Below, one piece after another: positions 34,577-43,230 of a stretch of DNA of 64,000 bases (positions within the stretch are counted from its first letter, which is position 1; the number at the start of each line of letters is the position of its first letter). The DNA is taken from positions 480,306 to 544,305 of the forward strand of contig NZ_LT984895.1 in NCBI RefSeq assembly GCF_900258505.1. The letters run 5' to 3'. The position numbers were made by a program, and so were the translations under genes. The stretch is from Brachybacterium timonense. Lineage in GTDB: Bacteria; Actinomycetota; Actinomycetes; Actinomycetales; Dermabacteraceae. The notes beneath the pieces were generated by a model. It saw only the letters and a list, made by a program, of their open reading frames with translations, was not told where the DNA came from and ran no database searches.

Positions 34577-35457
34577 GCACCCCTGATATGACCTCGGCAT
34601 CGCATCCCGACGCAATCGCTGCGACCCGCGACGCAGCCACGGAACGCCGTGAAGAGCGCACGCTCGCCGCTGCCCGCGCCGCGCACGAACGGGAGCGCAG
34701 GCTGCGCCGACGGGATGCGATCCTTGCGGTCGCCACGCCGATCCTGCTCGCTGTGCTGTGGGAGATCACCGCCCGGGTCGAGGTCATTGATCCGCGCTTC
34801 TTCCCACCGCCCAGCGAGATCGCGATGTCCGGTGTGAGCATGCTGGGCGATGGAGAACTGGTGACCCACACCGTTCCGACCTTGGTGCGGCTTCTCGTGG
34901 GTGGTGGTCTGGGCGCGGTCGCAGGTGTCGCTGTCGGACTGCTGATGGGCGTCTCGAGGCCGCTCAACGCTGCTGTTGGCCCGCTGTTCTCCGCTCTCTA
35001 CCCACTGCCGAAGATCGCGATCTTCCCGATCCTGCTGATGATCTTCGGCCCCACCGAGATCCCCAAGATCATCGCCGTGTTCATCACGACGTTCTTCGTC
35101 ATGCAGATCAACACGGTCTCGGGTGTGCGCGCCATCGACACACGCCTGCTGGAGGCGGGAGCTGCCTACGGGGCGACGGGCCTGGACCGGTTCCGCTTCG
35201 TGATCCTGCCCGGCGCCATGCCGTTCGTGTTCAGCGGTCTGCGCACCGCCACCGGTACCGCTGTCGTGGTGATCACCGCTGTGGAGTTCACCGGCGCCTC
35301 GAACACCGGTCTTGGCTACCTCATCTGGAATTCCTGGCAGCTGTTCCTGCCGGAGAAGCTCTATGTGGGCCTCGTGGTGATCGGTGGCATCGGCGCCCTG
35401 CTGACCTGGGGCCTGGCGGTGCTCGAGCGGGTCGTCCTGCCCTGGCGCCGCGACTGA
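34573..35457 (+). CDS. ABC importer permease, NitT/TauT (SsuC/TauC) type
   Basis: 294 residues. A long charged N-terminus (1-50, Arg/Glu-rich) is followed by six membrane helices. The cytoplasmic EAGAAYGATGLDRFRFVILP loop is the EAA motif that docks the ATPase. PKIAIFPILLMIFGPTEIPK is characteristic of the taurine/sulfonate permeases. ATG 34573 overlaps the ATPase stop. A hairpin terminator follows at 35543. Confidence 0.88.
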   Translation: MSTPDMTSASHPDAIAATRDAATERREERTLAAARAAHERERRLRRRDAILAVATPILLAVLWEITARVEVIDPRFFPPPSEIAMSGVSMLGDGELVTHTVPTLVRLLVGGGLGAVAGVAVGLLMGVSRPLNAAVGPLFSALYPLPKIAIFPILLMIFGPTEIPKIIAVFITTFFVMQINTVSGVRAIDTRLLEAGAAYGATGLDRFRFVILPGAMPFVFSGLRTATGTAVVVITAVEFTGASNTGLGYLIWNSWQLFLPEKLYVGLVVIGGIGALLTWGLAVLERVVLPWRRD

Positions 35458-35542
35458 CCGGCCGCTGGGGCGCGCGCCCCGCATGGTGAGCGCCCGTGAT
35501 GCTCGGAGGGCGCCGACCCATCCTGTGCGGGGACGACGGATG

Positions 35543-35573
35543 GGGCCCGACTCGGCATCGCCAGATCGGGCCC
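35543..35573. terminator. Hairpin between convergent permease and S9 peptidase genes
   Basis: GGGCCCGA at 35543-35550 pairs with TCGGGCCC at 35566-35573 (8 bp, 15-base loop). It is placed between two convergent gene ends and probably acts in both directions; there is no T-run. Confidence 0.5.
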
Positions 35574-35592
35574 TGCCTGTGCCGGGAGGTGA

Positions 35593-37716
35593 TCAGCCGA
35601 GCTCGGCCGGACGCTCCCACTGCTGCTCGCGCACATGCTCATCGAGGAACGCGATGAAGGTGCGGTACCAGACCTCCGCGTTGCCGCGGCCCATGATCCA
35701 GTGGCCCTCATCGGGGAAATACAGGTAGCGGTGGCGGGTGCGGCCGGTCTCGTCCTTCGGCGTTGCGGAGAAAGTGTTGAGGTCGTACCACAGCGCGTGG
35801 CCCTGGGCGATCGGCACGCGGTAGTCCTTGTCGCCGTGGATCACGAGCATCGGCACCTGGATGTCGCGAACGAACAGGGCGGGGTTGTAGGTGTCGTTCT
35901 GGCTGCGCATCGGCGGTTCCCACGCCGCGTTGTCCGTGGTGGCGCCCATGGAGCGGGTGTCCCACAGGGAGGCGTGGGTGACGATGCAGCGGAACCTCGT
36001 GCCGGTGTGTCCGGCGGTCCAGTTCGCCATGTACCCGCCGTAGGATCCGCCGGCGAAGGCGGTGCGCTCGGCATCGATGTCCTCCCGCTCAACGGTCGCA
36101 TCCACCAGCGCCATGATGTCGGTGAACGGCGCGCCTCCCAGCTCATGCTGGCCGCGGTCGATCATCGCCTGGCCATATCCGGTGGAGATCGCCGGATCAG
36201 GCAGCAGCACCGCGTAGCCTGCCTCCACGAAGGGGTTCGGGTTCCAGCGGTACGTCCACGCATTCCACGAGCCCCACGGGCCGCCGTGCGCGAACACCAC
36301 GAGCGGGTGCGGGCCCTCGCCGTCGGGCAGGCGCAGCCATGCGCGTACCTCGGTGCCGTCCTCACCGTGAGCGGTGAGCTCAGTGAGGGTGCCGGGTGCC
36401 TCGAGCGCATCGGCGGGATTCGGCAGTGCCGTGACGGTGCCTGAGGTCGGGTCGATCCGCACCGGATGCGGGGCCACGGCGATACCGGAGGCCGACGCGT
36501 ACACGGCGCCGCCAGCCACCTGGACATCCGAGAAGGTCAGCGGCTGCCCAGGGCCGCCGGCCAGACGGTGCGGCGTCTCATCGGTAACGGAGCCGATCCA
36601 CACCGAGCCGCGCCCGGTGTCGTCGCTCGAGGCCACCAGCGTGCTCTCATCCAGCCAGACTGGGGAGAACCACTGGTCCAGGCCCGGCCACACAGGCGTG
36701 GTCTGGCCGGTGGCGACATCCAACAGCTCAACGCCCGAGGACAGCGCGGCCGACTCGGTCCAGCCCTGGTGGCGAGAGACCAGCGCCTGCGTGCCGTCGG
36801 GGCTGAAGGCGATCCCGGACATGCCCACGCGATCAGCGGTGGTTTCGTGCAGCAGGCAGGGCTCCTCGGAGCCGGTGAGGTCCACGAGGTACAGGCGGCT
36901 CGCGCCGATGCGGTCGGCCCAGCTGTCGTTCATGGACACCAGCGCGCGACGGCCCGCCCGATCAGCGACCCAGCCGTTGAGGCGGCCCTCGGGCAGGTCG
37001 ACGTAGCGGAAGTGCAGGAGCTGCTCGGCCGGCTTGTCGTCGTCGGACGTCGCGCCGCCCTCCCCGGTGTCCGACAGCGGGGCGGTGCTCGCGCCCTCGG
37101 CGTCGTCGGCCGGAGTCGGTGCCGCCGTCATGATGTCCGCGGGCAGCTCAGCCACAGCCAGGCGCGGCCGCGCCGGCCCTAGATCATGGTCCCAGTAGCG
37201 GGTTGGAAACTCGTGGTGGAGAGCAGCGCTGACCTTGGCCTTCTTCCGGGTCGCGCTGAGCTTCGCGTGCTCGGCCTCCGTGCTGGCCTGTGAATGCACG
37301 GAAAGCTGAGCGACCAGCACGCCGTCACCGATGTGCAGCGGGCCGAAGCCACCGGGACGGGCAGCGACCTGGCGTGCCTCGCCGCGGGTGGGCAGCGCCC
37401 ACAGCTGGGCGTCGTCGGACGACTCGCCGTCCTCTCCGGTGCGCTTGGCGGTGAAGTACGTGGTGCCGTCCTCCGCGAGGGCCACGGCGCCGATGTTCGC
37501 GGCGCCGCGCGTCAACCGTACGGGCGGGGCTGCGGCATCCCCTGAACCGTCGGCGTCGGCGTGAGCCGGATCCAGGTACTCGGCGATGTGCGTGGTGTAT
37601 CCGGTGCCCTTGGCGTCGAGAGCGGAAACGTGGGCAAGGACGCGGCCGCCCTCCGTGGTGGACAGGCCCGCGAGGCGAGCGGCATCAAGCAGTTCGGTGA
37701 GAGTCGTGGAGGTCAT
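35593..37716 (-). CDS. S9 family peptidase (acylaminoacyl-peptidase-like)
   Basis: 707 residues from ATG 37716 (AGGA eight bases upstream); the longer open frame has no support. The N-terminal part is a beta-propeller, with an acidic low-complexity insertion at about 150-215. The C-terminal alpha/beta hydrolase carries the triad: GGSYGGY (Ser near 556), HGDKDYRVP (Asp near 630) and DEGHWI (His near 670). FAHGGPWGSWNAW is the usual S9C oxyanion region. It is cytoplasmic and cleaves short peptides. It lies on the opposite strand between the ABC permease and binding-protein genes. Confidence 0.9.
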   Translation of the reverse strand: MTSTTLTELLDAARLAGLSTTEGGRVLAHVSALDAKGTGYTTHIAEYLDPAHADADGSGDAAAPPVRLTRGAANIGAVALAEDGTTYFTAKRTGEDGESSDDAQLWALPTRGEARQVAARPGGFGPLHIGDGVLVAQLSVHSQASTEAEHAKLSATRKKAKVSAALHHEFPTRYWDHDLGPARPRLAVAELPADIMTAAPTPADDAEGASTAPLSDTGEGGATSDDDKPAEQLLHFRYVDLPEGRLNGWVADRAGRRALVSMNDSWADRIGASRLYLVDLTGSEEPCLLHETTADRVGMSGIAFSPDGTQALVSRHQGWTESAALSSGVELLDVATGQTTPVWPGLDQWFSPVWLDESTLVASSDDTGRGSVWIGSVTDETPHRLAGGPGQPLTFSDVQVAGGAVYASASGIAVAPHPVRIDPTSGTVTALPNPADALEAPGTLTELTAHGEDGTEVRAWLRLPDGEGPHPLVVFAHGGPWGSWNAWTYRWNPNPFVEAGYAVLLPDPAISTGYGQAMIDRGQHELGGAPFTDIMALVDATVEREDIDAERTAFAGGSYGGYMANWTAGHTGTRFRCIVTHASLWDTRSMGATTDNAAWEPPMRSQNDTYNPALFVRDIQVPMLVIHGDKDYRVPIAQGHALWYDLNTFSATPKDETGRTRHRYLYFPDEGHWIMGRGNAEVWYRTFIAFLDEHVREQQWERPAELG

Positions 37717-37939
37717 CTGGCAATCCTGCCAGGTCATGTGGCGCGGTGCGGGCGGTTTCCAGATTCCGCTTCGACACGGTGAGTCGACATGACCACAGGA
37801 TGGTCCCACCATCAATGACGCGCCTCCGCCTCATAGGATCACGGTGGCAGGGAGGACGTCGACGTTGATCCCGTGCCTGTTCAGACCCCCGCCCCGGATG
37901 CTCGCCCCTGAGCTCCCGACACCTGATTCAGGAGCCGCC

Positions 37940-38971
37940 ATGACTGCTCGACCCCGCACCCTCGGCCGCCGTGGAATGCTCGGCCTGCTCGGTGCCGCCG
38001 CCGCGGTTCCCGCCCTGGGCGCCTGTGGCAGCGCGATCACCGGCAAGGATTCCGACTCCGGCAGCGCGACGGTGAAGGTCGGTCACCTCGCCTCCACGCT
38101 GTTCTCACCGCTGTATGTCGCTGAGGCGAAGGGGTATTTCTCCGATGCGGGTCTGACGCTGGAACTCGTGGCGATCACATCCGGGCAGGACGGTGTCCCG
38201 ATGCTCGCGGGCGGCCAGCTCGACGTGATGGTCGCGGGCTTCAGCGCAGGCATGTTCAATGCGCTGCACGAAGGCGTCCAGTTCCAGATCGTCGGCTCCA
38301 TGGGCATCTCCCCGGGGGACAAGGAAAACTCACCGACTGCTCTCGAGGTGCGCCAGGAGCTGCTCGACGACGGCTCGGTCAGCTCGGTCACAGACCTTAA
38401 GGGCAGGAAGATCGGTGTGGCTGGCGGGCCCGGCGCCACCGGCGGATACCTGCTGGCCTCGATGCTCGAGGAGGGTGGCCTGACGCTGAACGACGTCGAG
38501 GTCGTGAACCTCTCCACCCCGGACCAGGAGCCCGCGCTCACCAATGGGTCCATCGACGCAGCGACTCCGTCAGCTCCGTTCTCCACCTCGATCGAGGAGG
38601 CCGGCGTCGGCTCCCCGCTCGCCGTCCCCGCGCAGGGCGTCACCGGAACCGGGGTCGTCTACTCCGAGAAGTTCGCCGGCGGCGAGCTCGCCCAGCCGTT
38701 CTTCTCCGCCCTCGCCAAGGGGGCCGGTGACCTCTCCGATGACGGTGAGCAGACCGACGAGATCTACCAGATCCTCGCCGATGCCACCGGCCAGAAGATC
38801 GACGTGCTCAAGGCTTCACCGATGTACACGTACCTGCCCGATCTCGCCCCGCAGCCTGACCAGCTTGAGGCCATGCAGCAGGTGTGGATGACTGGCGGTC
38901 AGATCAGCTACGAGGAGCCGCTGGATGTGAGCTCCGTCGTGAATGAGTCCTTCGCGAAGAATGCCGGCTGA
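37940..38971 (+). CDS. ABC importer substrate-binding lipoprotein, NitT/TauT type
   Basis: 343 residues from ATG 37940 with CAGGAG five bases upstream. The N-terminus has a twin arginine (RRGMLG), a hydrophobic stretch and a lipobox LGAC with Cys29, so it is an anchored lipoprotein. The mature part (VKVGHLASTLFSPLYVAEAKGYFSDAGL..., GGQLDVMVAGFS) is the NMT1/TauA-like fold of nitrate, sulfonate, aliphatic amine or pyrimidine binding proteins. The ATPase and permease of the same type are at 33782-35457, separated by an S9 peptidase. Ligand unknown. Confidence 0.88.
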   Translation: MTARPRTLGRRGMLGLLGAAAAVPALGACGSAITGKDSDSGSATVKVGHLASTLFSPLYVAEAKGYFSDAGLTLELVAITSGQDGVPMLAGGQLDVMVAGFSAGMFNALHEGVQFQIVGSMGISPGDKENSPTALEVRQELLDDGSVSSVTDLKGRKIGVAGGPGATGGYLLASMLEEGGLTLNDVEVVNLSTPDQEPALTNGSIDAATPSAPFSTSIEEAGVGSPLAVPAQGVTGTGVVYSEKFAGGELAQPFFSALAKGAGDLSDDGEQTDEIYQILADATGQKIDVLKASPMYTYLPDLAPQPDQLEAMQQVWMTGGQISYEEPLDVSSVVNESFAKNAG

Positions 38972-39032
38972 GCAGCTGTCGCGCAGGTCACATCCCTGCT
39001 GGTGATCAGTACTAAATAACGAAACATCCATG

Positions 39033-39064
39033 TTGTTCAAGTCGGTGAGGGTGCACTAACCTCC
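39033..39064 (+). promoter_or_regulatory. Promoter overlapped by a DtxR/IdeR-like iron box
   Basis: TTGTTC (39033-39038) and TAACCT (39057-39062) are 18 bases apart; transcription would start near 39069, the GTG of the siderophore-binding gene. AGGGTGCACTAACCT at 39048-39062 covers the -10. It matches the right half of the DtxR/IdeR consensus (CTAACCT) exactly and the left half partly. Iron repression of the operon is therefore likely. Confidence 0.55.
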
Positions 39065-39068
39065 CGCT

Positions 39069-40148
39069 GTGATCAACGCTCCCCGTTCCCAGCCCACCGT
39101 CATCGGCCGCCGCTCCGCCCTGCTTGTGGGGGCCGGCGCCCTCGGTGCGGCTCTGTCCGCCTGCAGCACCGGCCCTTCGGGTGATGCTGAAGCTGCCGCC
39201 TCGGATCGCGGTGGCGCGGCCAACTCGGCCGGTTACCCCCGCACCATCACCCACGCCCTGGGCAGAACCGAGATCCCGGCGCCCCCGCAGCGCGTCGCCA
39301 CTGTCTCGTGGGCCAACCAGGACATCGTGCTTGCGCTCGGCGTCATTCCCGTGGGCGTGACCCGGGTGGACTGGGGCGGCAACGAGAACGGCTCCACTGA
39401 CTGGTTCGACGCCGCCCTCGACGAGATCGGTGGCGACAAGCCCGTTCAGTTCAGCGAGACCGACGGTCTGGACACCGAGGCGATCGCAGAGGTCCAGCCG
39501 AACCTCATCGTCGGCGCCTACTCCGGGCTGACAGCCGAGCAGTACCAGGAAATCTCGAAGATCGCCCCGGTCATCGCCTACCCCGAGGGGGACGTCCCTT
39601 TCGGCACCGCCTGGCAAGACGCGACCACCCTGGTCGGCGAGGCCCTGGGCAAGGAGAAAGAGGCTACGGCGCTCATCGAGGAGGTCGAGAGCGCGATCGC
39701 CTCCGCCGCCCAGAAGCACCCCGAGCTCGCGGGGACCACCGCCCTCTACGGCACCATCGACCCGGCCGCGGCCGACCAGATCAGCATCTTCACCGCGGTC
39801 GACAACCGCCCCCGATTCCTCACCGAGCTCGGCATGGAGAACCCACCGTTCCTCGAGGAGAACACCCCCGACGATGAGACGTTCTTCTTCACCTGGAGCC
39901 CGGAGCGGGCCGATGAGCTCGACGCCGACGTCATCATCACCTGGGCGGCGGACGACAACGTCGGCACGACCATCGCTGCTGATCCGCTCCTGAAGAAGAT
40001 CCCGGCGGTCCAGGCCGGCACCCTCGTCCTCCAGACCGATCCTGCCCAGGTCCTCTCGATCTCCACCGCCTCGCCTCTGTCGATCCCGTGGGCTCTCGAG
40101 CACACCCTGCCGGCGATCGCCGAGGCCGCGGCCACGGCCCGGTCCTGA
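39069..40148 (+). CDS. Ferric-siderophore ABC transporter binding lipoprotein
   Basis: 359 residues from GTG 39069. A twin-arginine-like GRRSALL, hydrophobic stretch and lipobox LSAC (Cys32) mark an exported lipoprotein. The mature protein is FepB/FhuD type: PQRVATVSWANQDIVLALGV, QPNLIVGAYSGLTAEQYQEISKIAPV and VIITWAADDN follow the class III binding-protein layout. It captures ferric siderophores for the FecCD permeases encoded next (about 10 bp gap). No ribosome binding site precedes the GTG, and the predicted transcription start coincides with it, so the message may be leaderless. Confidence 0.88.
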   Translation: MINAPRSQPTVIGRRSALLVGAGALGAALSACSTGPSGDAEAAASDRGGAANSAGYPRTITHALGRTEIPAPPQRVATVSWANQDIVLALGVIPVGVTRVDWGGNENGSTDWFDAALDEIGGDKPVQFSETDGLDTEAIAEVQPNLIVGAYSGLTAEQYQEISKIAPVIAYPEGDVPFGTAWQDATTLVGEALGKEKEATALIEEVESAIASAAQKHPELAGTTALYGTIDPAAADQISIFTAVDNRPRFLTELGMENPPFLEENTPDDETFFFTWSPERADELDADVIITWAADDNVGTTIAADPLLKKIPAVQAGTLVLQTDPAQVLSISTASPLSIPWALEHTLPAIAEAAATARS

Positions 40149-40157
40149 CGACACAGC

Positions 40158-41204
40158 GTGAAACGCCCCGCCGGACCAGCACTGATGGTGCTGATGCCGT
40201 TCACCGTGATCGTTCTCCTCGCGTTTCTCGCGCTGGCGCTCGGTGCGCGTCCCGTCCCCATGGACGTCGTGGTCGACGTCCTGGCCGCCGGGGTGCGCGG
40301 GGACCGGGGCGTGTCATCCGATGGCGGCATCGAGGCGGCGGCCGTGCTCTCCCGGATCCCGCGCAGCGTCACCGCACTCGTCGTCGGCGCGGCCCTTGCG
40401 GTGGCGGGATTCGCCCTGCAGGGCGCCACCCGCAACCCCCTGGGCGACCCGGGACTGCTGGGACTCGGCGCCGGAGCCTCTCTGGCCATGGCCGTCGGGA
40501 TCTGGGCCGGACTGACCACGGCGCTGCCGATGGTGATGCTGCTCGCGGCCCTCGGGACCGTGGGCGCGGCCGCTGTGGTCCAGGTGGTGGCTGCGGCGGC
40601 GAGCCGGACCGCTGACGGCACCGGCCGGGGATCCCCGGAACCGCTCGCCCTCGTGCTCGCCGGCGCCGCCGTGACCGCCGGATCCACCTCGGTGACCACA
40701 GCGTTGCTCCTGCTCGCGCCGAACGTGCTGGAACGCTTCCGCTACTGGACTGTGGGCACAGTCGCCCGCACCGACCTGGACGACGCGCTGATGGTCGCTG
40801 TGGTCGTGCTCGTCGCGATCACTGCGGTCCTGCTCCTCGCCCCGGGCCTGGACGCGCTCGCACTCGGGGATGACGTCGCCCACGGACTCGGTGCCCGCCC
40901 CGGACTGCTGCGAGGGCTGCTGCTTGCGGCCGCCGTGATCCTGACCGCCGCCGCGACCGCACTTGCCGGGCCCGTCGGCTTCATCGGGCTGATGGTGCCT
41001 CACGCCCTGCGGCGGCTGCGCCCGGCAGGCACCCGGCTCATGGTGCTCGGCTGTGCACTGTGGGGCGCTGCGCTGCTGCTGGCTGCCGACCTCGTCGGTC
41101 GCGTCGTCGTCGCCCCGCAGGAGATCCACGTCGGCATCACTGTGGTGCTGCTGGGCGTTCCTGTGCTCCTGCTCCTCCTGCGCCGACGAGTGATCGCACT
41201 GTGA
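40158..41204 (+). CDS. Ferric-siderophore ABC permease, FecCD family (subunit 1)
   Basis: 348 residues with about nine membrane helices. Motifs: SRIPRSVTALVVGAALAVAG, GATRNPLGDPGLLGLGAGAS and GPVGFIGLMVPHALR, all conserved in BtuC/FecCD proteins. The middle contains a TVGTVART segment of the coupling region. ATPase contact is through the VGFIGLMVPH loop. The second permease overlaps its stop (GTGA). Functions in the cytoplasmic membrane as one half of the heterodimer. Confidence 0.9.
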   Translation: MKRPAGPALMVLMPFTVIVLLAFLALALGARPVPMDVVVDVLAAGVRGDRGVSSDGGIEAAAVLSRIPRSVTALVVGAALAVAGFALQGATRNPLGDPGLLGLGAGASLAMAVGIWAGLTTALPMVMLLAALGTVGAAAVVQVVAAAASRTADGTGRGSPEPLALVLAGAAVTAGSTSVTTALLLLAPNVLERFRYWTVGTVARTDLDDALMVAVVVLVAITAVLLLAPGLDALALGDDVAHGLGARPGLLRGLLLAAAVILTAAATALAGPVGFIGLMVPHALRRLRPAGTRLMVLGCALWGAALLLAADLVGRVVVAPQEIHVGITVVLLGVPVLLLLLRRRVIAL

Positions 41205-42310
41205 GCGCCCCGGACATCATCACCGCAGCCCGCGGGCGCGAGGTCGGCCGGGCACCGTCGACCGCGCGCACAGCGGTGGCCGCATCCCGCCGCCGGGACC
41301 GCACCAGGCTCACCATCGCTCTGTGCGGGCTTGTCATGCTGCTGCTGGCCGCCCTGGCGACACGGGTTCTGCTCGGCGGGTACACGGTGACGGTCGCCGA
41401 CTTCGTACGGATACTCCGCGGCACCGTCATCCCGGGTGCGAGCTACATCGTGCTGGAGAGCAAGCTGCCGCGGGCGCTGACCGCCGGCTGCGCGGGAGCC
41501 GCACTCGGTGCAGCCGGGGCCCTGTTCCGCCGCACTCTGCGCAATCCGCTCGCGAGCCCTGATGTGCTCGGCGTGACCCAAGGAGCCGCAGCGGCGGCCG
41601 TCGGCGCACTGCTGGTCACCGGCGGGCGCGGCACCGCTCTGATCTTCGCTGCCCTCGCCGGAGGCCTCGCGGCCACGGCGGCCGTGCGCGGACTGTCCGG
41701 TGCCGACGCCCGCCTGCGGGCAGCTGGGGGAGTGGCAGGATCTGCCGGCGGGCAGCGGCTGATCGTCGCCGGGATCGCGGTGGCGGCCCTGTGCCAGTGC
41801 GTGGTCGCCGGCGCGATGCTGCAGATGAACGAGCACGACCTTCCCGCCGCAGCCGTGTGGTTGGCCGGGTCACTGTCGGCCGTCACCTGGCCGCAGCTCA
41901 CCGTCCTGGCGATAGCGCTGGTACCGCTGTTGCCGGTGGCCGGAGTGCTGCATGCCCGTCTTGCTCCGGCCGATCTCGGCGGTGCGCTAGCGCATGGACT
42001 CGGCGCGCACCCGTCCCGCACCGGCACGGCGGCGCTGCTGGTCGGGTCGGTCCTCGCGGCCGCGGCCACCGCCGTCGTCGGACCTCTGGCGTTCGTCGCT
42101 CTGCTCGCCACCCCGCTCGCCCGCGGTCTCGCCGGCGGTCGTCCCTCCCTGCCCGCCGCCGCACTCACCGGCGCTGTCATCGTGGTCCTCGCGGACTTCC
42201 TCGGCGGCGAGGCCTTTGGCTCCTCACGCCTGCCCGCGGGTGTGCTCACCGGAGCCTGCGGCGCCCCTCTGATGCTCTGGCTGCTCATCCGATCCAGGAG
42301 ACACGCATGA
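41201..42310 (+). CDS. Ferric-siderophore ABC permease, FecCD family (subunit 2)
   Basis: 369 residues from GTG 41201, which overlaps the previous stop. The basic N-terminus of 40 residues is followed by about nine helices. ESKLPRALTAGCAGAALGAAGALFRRTLRNPLASPDVLG is the conserved BtuC-type first block, here intact, and the ATPase-contact loop is GPLAFVALLATPLAR. The HGLGAHPSRT motif also fits. It pairs with subunit 1 to form the translocation channel. Confidence 0.9.
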   Translation: MSAPDIITAARGREVGRAPSTARTAVAASRRRDRTRLTIALCGLVMLLLAALATRVLLGGYTVTVADFVRILRGTVIPGASYIVLESKLPRALTAGCAGAALGAAGALFRRTLRNPLASPDVLGVTQGAAAAAVGALLVTGGRGTALIFAALAGGLAATAAVRGLSGADARLRAAGGVAGSAGGQRLIVAGIAVAALCQCVVAGAMLQMNEHDLPAAAVWLAGSLSAVTWPQLTVLAIALVPLLPVAGVLHARLAPADLGGALAHGLGAHPSRTGTAALLVGSVLAAAATAVVGPLAFVALLATPLARGLAGGRPSLPAAALTGAVIVVLADFLGGEAFGSSRLPAGVLTGACGAPLMLWLLIRSRRHA

Positions 42311-43230
42311 CTCAGCACCTGAGCCCCGTCGTGGACGGAGCCGACCCCGCGATCCGCCTGCGCGATGTCGAGCTCGGTTACGGGGGGCACCGCGTCGTCG
42401 GTCCCGTGGACCTGGACATCCCGCGTGGTCGCATGACCGTCGTGATCGGTGCGAACGGTTGCGGCAAGTCGACTCTGCTTCGCGGACTGACCCGTCAGAT
42501 CCCACTCATGGCGGGACGTATCGAGGTGCTCGGCGAGGACGCGCGCGGCATCGGTGCCCGCGACTATGCCCGCACCGTCGCGCTGCTCCCGCAGTCCCCG
42601 GTCGTCCCCGAGCACACGACGGTGGCGCAGCTCGTGGATCGTGGCCGCTACCCCCACCGTTCCTGGTTCGGGGCCCGTAGTCGCCAGGACGAGGCCGCCA
42701 TCGCCGAGGCCGTCGGCCGCACCGGGCTGGTCGACCTGGTGGACCGCGACGTCGCTGAGCTCTCCGGTGGGCAGCGGCAGCGAGCCTGGCTCGCCCTCGT
42801 CCTTGCTCAGCGCACCCCGATCGTCCTGCTCGACGAGCCGATGAGCTTCCTGGACATGAGCCACCAGGTCGAGCTGCTGGACCTGGTCGGGACGCTCACA
42901 GACCCCACCGACCCCACGGGCCCCGCTGGCCCCACGGGCCCCACTGGAGATGGTGCCCCTCCCGTGCTGAGCGGACCCGCCGATGCGGCGTCGCAGCCGC
43001 GACGCGCCACCGTGGTCGCCGTCCTGCACGAGCTCAGTCTCGCCGCCCGCTGTGCTGACCACATCGTCGCCGTCCACAACGGCCAGATCGCAGCCCAGGG
43101 CGATCCCGCCGACGTCATCACCCCGGACGTCCTGCGGGAGGTCTTCGGGCTGCACGCCGACGTCATCACCGATCCTCTGCTCGGGCACCCCGTCGTGCTG
43201 CCGCGCAGCGAGAAGGAGGCCCAGCCGTGA
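42307..43230 (+). CDS. Ferric-siderophore ABC ATPase (FepC/FecE type) with collagen-like insertion
   Basis: 307 residues. Walker A GANGCGKST (48-56), signature LSGGQRQR, Walker B VLLDEPMSFLD and H-loop VLHEL are present. Between the D-loop and the switch histidine there is a Thr/Pro/Gly-rich insertion (about 197-233, with TGPAGPTGPTG repeats and a Pro/Ala-rich stretch), absent in normal FepC, which is about 260 residues. It probably forms a surface loop. The protein powers the FecCD permeases. ATG 42307 overlaps the permease stop. Confidence 0.88.
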   Translation: MTQHLSPVVDGADPAIRLRDVELGYGGHRVVGPVDLDIPRGRMTVVIGANGCGKSTLLRGLTRQIPLMAGRIEVLGEDARGIGARDYARTVALLPQSPVVPEHTTVAQLVDRGRYPHRSWFGARSRQDEAAIAEAVGRTGLVDLVDRDVAELSGGQRQRAWLALVLAQRTPIVLLDEPMSFLDMSHQVELLDLVGTLTDPTDPTGPAGPTGPTGDGAPPVLSGPADAASQPRRATVVAVLHELSLAARCADHIVAVHNGQIAAQGDPADVITPDVLREVFGLHADVITDPLLGHPVVLPRSEKEAQP

